Part shown: in pieces, positions 54,157 through 62,638 of the stretch | Layout of the letters: each line of letters starts with the position of its first letter | Position numbering within the stretch: position 1 is the stretch's first letter | Source: Rhizobium tropici CIAT 899 | GTDB taxonomy: Bacteria; Pseudomonadota; Alphaproteobacteria; Rhizobiales; Rhizobiaceae | Direction of reading: 5' to 3' | Length of the DNA stretch: 64,000 nucleotides | Assembly (NCBI RefSeq): GCF_000330885.1 | Contig: NC_020062.1 | Location: 1,496,374-1,560,373, forward strand | The notes under the pieces: generated by a model | What the model was told of the DNA's origin: nothing | Seen by the model: only the letters and a program-made list of their open reading frames with translations | The model's database searches: none | Position numbers and translations under genes: made by a program

Positions 54157-55299
54157 ATGGCGAGCTCAGACACATTCACCACCGGAACCTTTGTCGGCCG
54201 CATCTGGCGCCCGAATGTGGAAGGTCCTGCCCTCGTTATCGTTCGCGATGGCACGGTCTATGACATCACCTCGAAGGACGCGCCGACCATGCGCGACCTG
54301 CTGGAGAAGGACGATCCGGTCGCTTTCGTGCGCGCGCAAAAAGGCGAGGCCGTCGCAAAGCTCGACGATTTGCTGGCTGCCAAGGCTGATGCCGCATCCG
54401 TCCATCTCCTCGCACCTATCGATCTGCAGGCGATCAAGGCCTGCGGCGTGACCTTTGCCCGCTCGATGCTGGAGCGCGTCATCGAAGAGCGTGCAGCCGG
54501 CAATCCGGACCTTGCCGAAGCGATCCGCGGCAAGGTGACGGCGCTGATCGGCGACAGCCTGCGCAACTTGAAGGCCGGTTCGCCGGAAGCCGCCAAGGTC
54601 AAGGCAGCGCTGATCGAGGAAGGTGTCTGGTCGCAATATCTCGAAGTCGGCATTGGGCCGGATGCGGAAGTCTTTTCCAAATCGCAGGTCATGTCCTCCG
54701 TCGGGCAAGGTGCGGATGTCGGCCTGCATCCGATCTCCAAATGGAACAATCCCGAGCCGGAAATCGTGCTTGCCGTCGATAGCCAGGGCCATGTGAAGGG
54801 CGCCACCCTTGGCAACGACGTCAACCTGCGCGACGTCGAAGGCCGGTCTGCCTTGCTGCTCGGCAAGGCCAAGGACAACAACGCTTCCTGCTCGATCGGG
54901 CCTTTCATCCGCCTGTTCGACAAGACTTACTCTCTCGACGACGTTCGCAACGCCGATCTCGACCTCAAGGTCGAAGGCGAGGACGGCTATGTGCTACATG
55001 GCCGCTCGTCGATGAAGGAAATCAGCCGCGATCCGCTCGATCTCGTCTCGCAGACCATAGGACGCCATCATCAGTATCCCGACGGCTTCGTGCTGTTCAT
55101 GGGAACGCTTTTCGCTCCCGTCGAGGATCGCGACACGCCCGGCCAAGGCTTCACTCATAAGGTCGGCGACATCGTCACCATCTCGAACGAAAAGCTCGGA
55201 GCGCTGCGCAACCGCGTGCTGCTATCGACCGAATGCCCGCCCTGGACTTTCGGCGCCTCGCATCTGATGCGCAATCTTGTCCGGCGTGGCTTGATCTGA
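54157..55299 (+). CDS. FAH-family sugar-acid dehydratase/hydrolase
   Basis: A 380-residue protein of the fumarylacetoacetate hydrolase family. The N-terminal part (GTFVGRIWRPNVEGPALVIVRDG) and length resemble 2-keto-3-deoxy-D-xylonate/arabinonate dehydratases (XylX/KdxD type). The metal-binding acidic residues are in NNPEPEIVLAVDSQG and the following LRDVEGRSALL region. It could act in oxidative pentose or galactose breakdown, but a terminator separates it from the alpha-galactoside operon. ATG 54157 is preferred over the TTG at 54139. Exact substrate not determined. Confidence 0.75.
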   Translation: MASSDTFTTGTFVGRIWRPNVEGPALVIVRDGTVYDITSKDAPTMRDLLEKDDPVAFVRAQKGEAVAKLDDLLAAKADAASVHLLAPIDLQAIKACGVTFARSMLERVIEERAAGNPDLAEAIRGKVTALIGDSLRNLKAGSPEAAKVKAALIEEGVWSQYLEVGIGPDAEVFSKSQVMSSVGQGADVGLHPISKWNNPEPEIVLAVDSQGHVKGATLGNDVNLRDVEGRSALLLGKAKDNNASCSIGPFIRLFDKTYSLDDVRNADLDLKVEGEDGYVLHGRSSMKEISRDPLDLVSQTIGRHHQYPDGFVLFMGTLFAPVEDRDTPGQGFTHKVGDIVTISNEKLGALRNRVLLSTECPPWTFGASHLMRNLVRRGLI

Positions 55300-55422
55300 G
55301 ACGCCAGCTACCGAGCGCGAGACTGAAGGAGCCAGTTTCGCGTTCAACTCCACGGTACTAATGGATAAGCGATATTAAAGGGGCGTCTGCCTCTCAAAAG
55401 TCCGCCCACCTGCCCCTCAATC

Positions 55423-55899
55423 TCAATGGGTGGACATCGATTGCGGCTGGTTGAGGCGGCTACGGACTGCTGTCAGTTCCGAGGTCGTGTGGTTGAGGCG
55501 GTCTGCCAGCACGCGCATGATCTCGACGGCCATTTCCGGGAAATCGCTGAGCAGCTTCAGGAAATGCTCCTTGCTGATCTTCAACGCCTCCAGCCTGGAA
55601 GTCGCTTTCACCGTGGCTGTACGGGAGACATCGCAGAGGATGGCGATCTCGCCAACGATGGAATTGAGATCGACTTCGGCAACCTTGATCTCGCCGGCCG
55701 GGCTATCGACGAGAATATCAGCAGTCCCTGAAAGAACAACATAGGCCGCGTCGCCTTGATCGCCCTGATGAAACAGGGTTTGGCCAGCATTGTAGCTGAC
55801 CCGATCGGACGTAAACGCCAAGAGTTTCAATTTTGCGGGTGCGATGCGCGAAAAAATCGGCACCCGCTTCAGCATTTCAACTTCGTCCTTCAGAAGCAT
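55423..55899 (-). CDS. Stand-alone cyclic-nucleotide-binding domain protein
   Basis: A 158-residue protein consisting of one CRP-type cNMP-binding domain. GQTLFHQGDQGDAAYVVLSG and NSIVGEIAILCDVSRTATVKA (phosphate-binding cassette with Gly-Glu and Arg) are clear. There is no helix-turn-helix, kinase or cyclase domain, so it must act by protein contact. It is 53 bp downstream of the pseudo-ABC gene on the same strand and may sense cAMP or cGMP for that system. The ribosome site is weak; ATG 55875 is a possible internal start. Confidence 0.85.
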   Translation of the reverse strand: MLLKDEVEMLKRVPIFSRIAPAKLKLLAFTSDRVSYNAGQTLFHQGDQGDAAYVVLSGTADILVDSPAGEIKVAEVDLNSIVGEIAILCDVSRTATVKATSRLEALKISKEHFLKLLSDFPEMAVEIMRVLADRLNHTTSELTAVRSRLNQPQSMSTH

Positions 55900-55952
55900 G
55901 AGCTTCGATACCCCCAGTGTTCGGCCCCAGACGCCACTGTCGAGATAGGATA

Positions 55953-58667
55953 TTACGATAACAGTTCTTTGAACATACCGTTTTTCTCTAAAAGATCGGT
56001 GGTAGAGCCGTTTTCGACGAGACTGCCGTGATCGAAAACCAGCACACGGTCGAACAATTCGGCAAAACTGGGATTGGAGAGAACCCAGATGATCGCCGGC
56101 GCATAGTCGCCGCTATGGAGTTCGCCCAGAATGGCCCTCGCGATCTGATCCTGGACGCGATGGTCGAGCGCCGGCAGTGGGCGATTGCAGATGATGTAAT
56201 CGGCACGTTTCAAAAGGGCGCGACCGAGATTGAGTTTCTGGCGTTGTACGTTTGTCAGGCGCTTGCCGCCCGAGCCGACGTCGAAATCCAGCCCGATCGA
56301 CAGAACGCCGTCATGCATGCCGAGACGCCCGAACACATCATACATGATCTGGTGGATGCGCTCCGGCGCATTCGCCTGCTGATGCGCGATACGGCCAAAC
56401 AGCACGTTATCCATCAGGGTCGCCGACGCAGTGAAGCGCTCCGGATCGTAGCGCTCGATGACCTTGGCAAGATCGGCTGGAATATTCTCGTAGAACTTCG
56501 CGCGCGCCTGCACGATCTTTTCCATGAGCACCTGCGTCAGGAGACCGAAGCGGTGACGCGGTTCGATATAGGAGAAGCTCAGGCGGATGATGGCCGCACG
56601 CTCGTCGTCGGTAGCCGCCTCATAGCCCTTGCCGTTCAGCTTCTGCAGCAGCGCCTCATAGGTCGGGATGTCTTCCGCCGTCATGAAGGTCAACTGCTGG
56701 AAGAACGGATGGTCCGGCGGCAGGTCCGTGAAGAGTTCGACTGCGTTTTCGGCAATCTCCAGGCCCATATCGTACAAATCGGATACGAGACCCGTTTCGT
56801 CGAATATCTGCCGGAAATAGGGATGAGCCGCCAGTTTGCGATTGGTCATCTGCGGCCGCTTCAGCGTACCGAAAAGCAGATTTTCACCGACCGTCGCCTG
56901 CGGATTGTAAGCATCGAACTCGAAGGGAACCACGAGATCCTCGAGCTTTTCCTCCTCAAGCCGCGAGCGCAATGCCTGCCGCAGTTCTACGATGCGTGAC
57001 GTCAGATCCTGGTGTGTGGCCGCATCGACATTCGAGCGCAAGGCCATGTCGAAAATATCCTGCGACATGGCGACGGCATCGAGCACCGGCCGGATTGCGG
57101 AATAGATATCATCCGGCCCCGTTGCACCGGCGGCGGCATAATCCACCCAATCGCTATTGAGATCGAATTCCGGATTGGCCGCACGACGCGCCTCGGCCAT
57201 GCTCCATTTAAGCTTTGCCGCCTCATCCTCGCTATAGACGGGGGCAGCGAGCGGCGCATGCTTGAGACCATAGAGCAGATTGCTGCGCAAAGTGCCGTGA
57301 AAGAAGAATGTTTCGGAGGAGGCGTAGGCGATGCGTCGCCCGATGAGGGATTCCGGCAGTTCCAGAATATCGTGGCCGTCGATCGAGATGCGGCCGCTAT
57401 CCGGCCAGGTCAGGCGACCGAATGCCTCTGCAAGATATTCGCCGCCCGCACCGCTCTCGCCAACGATCGCCACCCTTTCGCCGGGATGAATTTCAACCGA
57501 AACGTGATCCAGCACGCGCGCACCGCTGTCATCGACGATGGTGACGTTGGTTGCGACGAGAGAATGGGTTATGCGGGCCGCCGGTGCGGGCGAAACCGCC
57601 TGGATTTTCGGATCGATCAGATGGTCGACGCTGAACTGTTCGACCACCTGGTTGTATTTCACCTGAACGTCCTGACGCGACTGATCCCAGTCGATCAGCT
57701 CCTTCAGCGGCCCTGGCAGATCCTTGTAGGCATTGATGACGGCGACGAGCTGACCGATGTCCAGGCGACCCTGCAGCGCCAGGAAACCGCCAATCAGGTA
57801 GAACAGAAACGGCGTCACCTGAGCGAGAAAATTATTGATGAATTTGACCAGGAACTTCCACTGGTAGAGATCGTAGCGGATCGAGAAGATCAATCCGAGC
57901 CGGTGCGCAATATCGGCGCGCTCCAGGTTCGTCGTATCGTTGGCATGAATGGTGCCGATGCCATCGACGATTTCGCCGACGCGGCCGGAAAGCTCGCGTG
58001 CCGTCAGCTGCCGCTGGCGCCCGAGTTCCAGAAGCCGCTTGCGCATGCGCGGAATGACGATCGCCTGTACGGCGACAATTGCCGCGGCGATCATGCCGAG
58101 CCAGAAATTCTGCATGATGATGAAGACGAGCGCCGTCACCGCCTGACCGCCGAGAAGCGCCGGCTGCACGAAGGCATCGCCGGTGAAGCCGCCCATCGGC
58201 TCCACCTCATCCTTGATCATGGTTGCGATTTCGGCGGGCTTGACCCGCTTGAAATGGGACGGCGGAAACCGCAACACGCGGTCGATCAGCTCGAATCGGA
58301 TACGGCGGAGCATGCGCTCGCCGAGCCGCCCCTTGTAGGTATTGATATAGAGCTTGAAGAGGCCATTGAGCACGACAAGCGCCAGAAATACCATGCTCAG
58401 TGCAACGAGCATCGACATGCGCGTCAGCTGCACACCCTGAAAAATTTCGACATGGCCGATGAGCGGCACATTGAAGGCGATGTGCATGAAGGTCTGCGTG
58501 TCGCCGGGATGTTCGAAACCCTTGCCCTGGATAGGCCCGTTGACGATCTGCTTCGGCAAGTCGAAGGACAGGAAGTACGGGATCATCGAGGCCGCGACGA
58601 CGAGCAGTATCCAGATCTGCTCCAGCCGGGTATTCGACCAAATGTAGCGTGCTAGGCTTTTTTCCAT
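55953..58667 (-). CDS. ABC-exporter-like protein with degenerate, expanded ATPase domain
   Basis: A 904-residue protein. Residues 1-330 form an ABC exporter membrane domain (hydrophobic segments near 17-33, 85-108, 178-205, 282-299). A nucleotide-binding fold starts at about 370, but its motifs are broken: Walker A is GESGAGGEY (403-411, no Lys), the Q-loop Gln is Ser (ASSETFFF), the signature is LTNVQ (804-808), Walker B ends CNRP (827-830) for the usual acidic pair, and the H-loop His is Asn (LSNP). The element T(L/V)xxN(L/V)L(Y/F)G, normally single after the Q-loop, occurs three times (459-467, 592-600, 750-758) over a roughly 290-residue expansion. The frame is intact, so this is not decay. 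Probably cannot hydrolyse ATP in the normal way. Function unknown. Confidence 0.85.
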   Translation of the reverse strand: MEKSLARYIWSNTRLEQIWILLVVAASMIPYFLSFDLPKQIVNGPIQGKGFEHPGDTQTFMHIAFNVPLIGHVEIFQGVQLTRMSMLVALSMVFLALVVLNGLFKLYINTYKGRLGERMLRRIRFELIDRVLRFPPSHFKRVKPAEIATMIKDEVEPMGGFTGDAFVQPALLGGQAVTALVFIIMQNFWLGMIAAAIVAVQAIVIPRMRKRLLELGRQRQLTARELSGRVGEIVDGIGTIHANDTTNLERADIAHRLGLIFSIRYDLYQWKFLVKFINNFLAQVTPFLFYLIGGFLALQGRLDIGQLVAVINAYKDLPGPLKELIDWDQSRQDVQVKYNQVVEQFSVDHLIDPKIQAVSPAPAARITHSLVATNVTIVDDSGARVLDHVSVEIHPGERVAIVGESGAGGEYLAEAFGRLTWPDSGRISIDGHDILELPESLIGRRIAYASSETFFFHGTLRSNLLYGLKHAPLAAPVYSEDEAAKLKWSMAEARRAANPEFDLNSDWVDYAAAGATGPDDIYSAIRPVLDAVAMSQDIFDMALRSNVDAATHQDLTSRIVELRQALRSRLEEEKLEDLVVPFEFDAYNPQATVGENLLFGTLKRPQMTNRKLAAHPYFRQIFDETGLVSDLYDMGLEIAENAVELFTDLPPDHPFFQQLTFMTAEDIPTYEALLQKLNGKGYEAATDDERAAIIRLSFSYIEPRHRFGLLTQVLMEKIVQARAKFYENIPADLAKVIERYDPERFTASATLMDNVLFGRIAHQQANAPERIHQIMYDVFGRLGMHDGVLSIGLDFDVGSGGKRLTNVQRQKLNLGRALLKRADYIICNRPLPALDHRVQDQIARAILGELHSGDYAPAIIWVLSNPSFAELFDRVLVFDHGSLVENGSTTDLLEKNGMFKELLS

Positions 58668-58904
58668 TGCTTACTGCAGGCTTTCAAATTCAACGCCCAG
58701 CACCGGCGTGATGCCGGCACCAATGTTGCAGAGATGCGGGAAGGTTTCGTTACGGATACGTGGCCCCATATGTGAAAAGGGACGCCGCCCGGTTCTTCGT
58801 CCACGCTCCTCCCGATTCATCGATTTTTCGATTTATATCACAAGATTGCGGGAATCCAGGAAGATAAAACGACAGGATGTCTCCAATATCAGCCGCACAG
58901 GTGT

Positions 58905-60083
58905 CTACCTGCCATCACGCAGAATGGCAGATGTTCTGGCGGCACCGCCGAGATCTATATCCGGGTTGCCTGGCTTGGGGCGCGATAGCGCCGCCTTCAC
59001 GGCGTCGACCAGCATATCCGTCGTCAATCCTGCCTCCGGCAGGGCCAAGGCCAGCCCCAATCTCTCCAGCCGTTCGGCCCTGACGGACTGCTCCGTCTCG
59101 CCGCCGGCGGTGAAAGGAACCAGAATGGCGCGGCAGCCGGCCACCAGAAGATCGCCGACCGTATTATAGCCTGCCTGCGAAATCGAAAGCTCGGCGCCAC
59201 GCAAAAGGGAGGGAAAATCCTTACGGAAGCGAACGAGCTCGACATTGCCAGGCGCATCCATGGCGAGATCGGCGTAATCCTGCTCCGGCAGGTTCGGCCC
59301 GGCGATCAAGAGCCAGCGGCGATCTCTCGCCACGCGGCTTGCCGCTTCCAGCGAGGCGCGGATGAGGTCACGCCCGACAGCACCGCCGCCAGCCGAAACG
59401 ACGATGTCGAAAGTTTCGACCGGTTCCGGCGGCAAAGCGGGTGCGACAAGACCGGTATAGATGATCTTGTCGGCGATTGCCTCGGTCAGGGGAAAGGTCT
59501 CCTCCAGCTGGACAAAATGCGGATCGCCGTGAACGAGCACGCCATCGAAATGATCACGCAGGAGGCCGACCGTCTCTTCGTCGCGCCCCGGTTTCTTCTG
59601 CTGCTGCAGAATATCGCGCACCGAGGTGTAGAGCCTCGGCTTCGGATCGGCTTTAGAAATGGCATCGAGCAGCGGCAGGAGCTCGAAACGCATCTGCCTG
59701 CGGCCGAAGGGAAAGGCCTCGATAACAACGACATCGGGTGCAGCCTGCCGGAACGCCTCGAGAAGCAGATCTCGCCGGCGGGACAGAAACTCTTCGCCGA
59801 CCGGCTTGCCTGACTGATCGGCGAGGCCGGAAAAACCGGCGCTGCTGGCAACCACGGCCGGCAACGTCACCGAGGTGACATCCGCGCCGGGAAATCCGTT
59901 GACCGGCACGCCACCGGTGACCACCGTCACCTGGCAGCCGTCTTTCGCCAGCGCGCTGGCAATGCGGCTGGCCCGCGCCAGATGGCCAATACCGAGCAGA
60001 TGCTGAACGTAGAAAAAGACCCGCAAGGGTTGGCTATGCGAGACCGTCACGCGGATTTCCGCCATTGATCTTCTTTCTGCCAT
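58905..60083 (-). CDS. Predicted glycosyltransferase, MurG-like (GT28-type)
   Basis: A 392-residue protein. The N-terminus RVFFYVQHLLGIGHLARASRIASAL is the acceptor-side GxGH motif of MurG-like enzymes and the C-terminal half has IVVSAGGGAVG, ELSISQAGYNTVGDLLVAGCRAILVPF and GGETEQSVRAERL, the UDP-sugar-binding pattern. No membrane segment. The start at 60083 has GAGGCG upstream and overlaps the GT4 gene by 37 bp; ATG 60065 is possible. A 237-bp gap without a gene separates it from the ABC-like gene downstream. Confidence 0.82.
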   Translation of the reverse strand: MAERRSMAEIRVTVSHSQPLRVFFYVQHLLGIGHLARASRIASALAKDGCQVTVVTGGVPVNGFPGADVTSVTLPAVVASSAGFSGLADQSGKPVGEEFLSRRRDLLLEAFRQAAPDVVVIEAFPFGRRQMRFELLPLLDAISKADPKPRLYTSVRDILQQQKKPGRDEETVGLLRDHFDGVLVHGDPHFVQLEETFPLTEAIADKIIYTGLVAPALPPEPVETFDIVVSAGGGAVGRDLIRASLEAASRVARDRRWLLIAGPNLPEQDYADLAMDAPGNVELVRFRKDFPSLLRGAELSISQAGYNTVGDLLVAGCRAILVPFTAGGETEQSVRAERLERLGLALALPEAGLTTDMLVDAVKAALSRPKPGNPDIDLGGAARTSAILRDGR

Positions 60084-61306
60084 TGCGCCTCGAACAGCCC
60101 GGTCAGCTGCCGGATGCTGGCGTGATAGTCGAAATGCTCGCGCACCCGCCTTTCGGCAGCCTCGCCCAGCCTGTGGCGCTGCGCCGGGTTGCGAATGGCG
60201 GATTCCAGCGCCACGGCAAGTGCCTGCGGGTCCTCCGGGGGAACGACGAGACCGTTCGTACCATTTTCGAGTAGTTCGGGGACGCCGGAAATATTGGTGG
60301 AGACGCAGACAAGACGCTGGCTCGAGGCCTCGACGAGCACGTTCGGCAGCCCGTCGCGATCGCCGTCGGCGGCCACCCGACAGGCGAGCGCGAAGATATC
60401 GGCCTGGCGATAATGGGCGAGCACCTCTTCCTGTGCCAGCGCGCCCTTCCAGGTGATGCGATCGGCAATCCCGAGCGTATCGGCTAAGGCTTTCAATTTC
60501 GTCAGACCGTCACCGCCGCCGATATGAGTGAAACGCCAGTTGAGGTCGCCGGGAAGCAGCGCCAGCGCCTTCAGCAGCACGTCGTATCCCTTCTTCTCGA
60601 CTGCACGACCGACACTGAGAAGGAAAGCGGGATCGGAGGCGTCGCTGCCATCGCGGCCGGAATGTTCGCCAGCGAAAGGATCGAAGCGATCGAGATCCAG
60701 ACCGTGATAGCTCAGATAGACCTTGTCATCCGCCCCGATCAAATCGCGCATATGCTCGAAACCGGTACGCGTGCAGGTCACAGTCCAGCGGGCGCGGCCG
60801 AGTTTTTCCGAAAGCTCCCAGTCGGGCGACGTCCAGATGTCCTTGGCATGCGCCGAACACGTCCAGGGGATACCGGTCATGATGCTGGCATAGGAGGTTA
60901 CCGAGGCCGGCGTGTGGATAAAGTGCGCATGCAGCCATTCACCGCCGTCAGGCCATTCATGCGCCAGCACCAGGGCCTGACCGAAGCGCCGCACGCGGTT
61001 CGGTGTGATATCCCGTTTGAGATCGGCCCAGAACTGCTTCAGGAGCGGCTTGAACCCGGGCTTGCCGATGCCGGCAAAGAAGGCGCGAAGCACTCTCAGC
61101 GGTTCGTCGTGCAGATATTCCGGCAGATAGACCACGCGCGCCTTGATCTCGTCATGGACAGGATGGCGCTTCCTATCAGTGGGTTTGCGCATCGAGATCA
61201 GCGTCAGGTCGAAGCCAGCCTTCTCCAGGCCGAGCAGCTCTTGCGCAATGAAGGTTTCCGACAGGCGGGGATAGCCTTTCAGGACCACCAGTATTTTCTT
61301 CCGCAT
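60047..61306 (-). CDS. Glycosyltransferase family 4
   Basis: A 419-residue GT4 enzyme similar to colanic-acid-type WcaL transferases. ILVVLKGYPRLSETFIAQELLGLEKAG begins the acceptor domain; LLSVGRAVEKKGYDVLLKALALL and DGLPNVLVEASSQRLVCVSTNISGVPELLENG (the EX7E region) form the GT-B donor domain. It lies between two MurG-like transferase genes, 17 bp after the first and overlapping the second, so the three are made together. Confidence 0.88.
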   Translation of the reverse strand: MRKKILVVLKGYPRLSETFIAQELLGLEKAGFDLTLISMRKPTDRKRHPVHDEIKARVVYLPEYLHDEPLRVLRAFFAGIGKPGFKPLLKQFWADLKRDITPNRVRRFGQALVLAHEWPDGGEWLHAHFIHTPASVTSYASIMTGIPWTCSAHAKDIWTSPDWELSEKLGRARWTVTCTRTGFEHMRDLIGADDKVYLSYHGLDLDRFDPFAGEHSGRDGSDASDPAFLLSVGRAVEKKGYDVLLKALALLPGDLNWRFTHIGGGDGLTKLKALADTLGIADRITWKGALAQEEVLAHYRQADIFALACRVAADGDRDGLPNVLVEASSQRLVCVSTNISGVPELLENGTNGLVVPPEDPQALAVALESAIRNPAQRHRLGEAAERRVREHFDYHASIRQLTGLFEAQWQKEDQWRKSA

Positions 61307-61323
61307 CGACAGGTTCCGGTGAT

Positions 61324-62538
61324 CTACTCGGCAACGATCGATAGCGGCGTGTAGCGCTCGCGGTCATCGAACCATTCGCCGATGGTGTGCGAGATGTGCA
61401 CGAGCCCCTCGAGGCGCATATTGCTGTTGCTCGCCGAGGGCGGCGCCCGGTTCGGCAGGCGCTTCAAGGCAGCTGCAAGCTGCTTCGGATCGGCCGATTC
61501 TTCCGGCAGCAGCATGTCGACGAGGCCGAGCTCGCTTGCCCGCTGCGCGCGGATGAGCTGCTCCTCGCGTGGCCGCGTGCGCGGAATGATCAGCGCCGGC
61601 TTGTCGAAGGACAGAATTTCGCAGTAGGTGTTGTAACCACCCATAGCCACGACCGCCTTGGCACCGGCAATCAGCTCTTCCATCTTGTTGTCGAACTCGA
61701 TGACCTGCAGACAGTCGATCTTGCTGGCGCGCTCCAAAAGCTGGCTGCGCTCCTTGGCCGGCATATAGGGGCCAAGCACGATCAACGTCTTCTGCGTGAG
61801 AGAGCTGTCCTCCTCGAAAGCGGCGATGACGTCGCTCACGAGATCGGCGCCGTCGCCGCCGCCGCCTGTTGTCACCAGGATATAATCCTCGTCAGGCACA
61901 TGTTCCGACTTCGTGCCCAGCGTGGAAACGCTGCGCTGTAGGAAGCCGACGAATTCCATCTTCCGGCGCACGCCGGAGGGGACATCGAGGCCGACGAGCG
62001 GATCGTGAAAATCCGGCGGGCCATAGACCCAGACGCGATCGTAGAATTGATCGATCTTCTGCAGGACGTTGTTCTTCTTCCATTCGGCTTCCAGCAGGTG
62101 TGGCGCATCCATCACGTCGCGCATGCCGAGAACGAGCGTGGTGCCGCGCGCCTTCAGATAGGTCAGCGTCTCCTCGACCTCGCCTTTCAGCCCCAACGGT
62201 TCCTTGTCGACAATGAAAACGTCGGGCTGGAAGGTTTCGGCCGTATGGCGAATGATCGACTGCCGCATCTTCAACGTTTCCTGCAGCGCGACATGGCTCG
62301 CCATAGACGTGTATTCACCGTCGCGCAGCTTGATGACGCTCGGCACTTTGACGAAATCGACACGGGCGCGGTAATCGAATGCCCCGGCGATCGTTGCGCC
62401 GGATATGATCAGCACGTTCAGGCCGCGATAGTCCTCAACAAGCGCATGGGCAATCGTTCTGCACCGCCTCAGATGGCCGAGACCGAACGTGTCATGGCTA
62501 TACATGAGGATTCGAGCATCTTCTAAGCGCCGCTTCAT
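61324..62538 (-). CDS. Predicted glycosyltransferase, MurG-like (GT28-type), first of cluster
   Basis: A 404-residue protein of the same group as the one at 58905. The N-terminus RILMYSHDTFGLGHLRRCRTIAHAL carries the GLGH motif; ILVTTGGGGDGADLVSDVI, VAMGGYNTYCEILSFDKPALIIPR and EEQLIRAQRASELGLVDML form the donor side. ATG 62538 has AGAGG 9 bases upstream; the in-frame TTG at 62544 abuts the ribosome site. It seems to be the first gene of the minus-strand group that runs to the ABC-like and cNMP genes. Confidence 0.82.
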   Translation of the reverse strand: MKRRLEDARILMYSHDTFGLGHLRRCRTIAHALVEDYRGLNVLIISGATIAGAFDYRARVDFVKVPSVIKLRDGEYTSMASHVALQETLKMRQSIIRHTAETFQPDVFIVDKEPLGLKGEVEETLTYLKARGTTLVLGMRDVMDAPHLLEAEWKKNNVLQKIDQFYDRVWVYGPPDFHDPLVGLDVPSGVRRKMEFVGFLQRSVSTLGTKSEHVPDEDYILVTTGGGGDGADLVSDVIAAFEEDSSLTQKTLIVLGPYMPAKERSQLLERASKIDCLQVIEFDNKMEELIAGAKAVVAMGGYNTYCEILSFDKPALIIPRTRPREEQLIRAQRASELGLVDMLLPEESADPKQLAAALKRLPNRAPPSASNSNMRLEGLVHISHTIGEWFDDRERYTPLSIVAE

Positions 62539-62638
62539 AGGCAAAACCTCTGGGGGTGAAAGTTATACGCGGTATGTCGACAAAGGACATCCGCGGGCCG
62601 CTTCTCGAATTGCAATCCTGTCTTCGCCGTTCACCCTG

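Noticed and set aside
57012..58655. 547-codon plus-strand frame opposite the pseudo-ABC gene
   Set aside because: The minus-strand product has a clear ABC membrane domain; the opposite frame is rich in His, Arg and Asp with no domain.
55953..58667. Frameshifts or decay as the cause of the degenerate ABC motifs
   Set aside because: The frame is open for 904 codons with normal composition, and sequence between the motifs still follows the ABC fold, so decay is unlikely.
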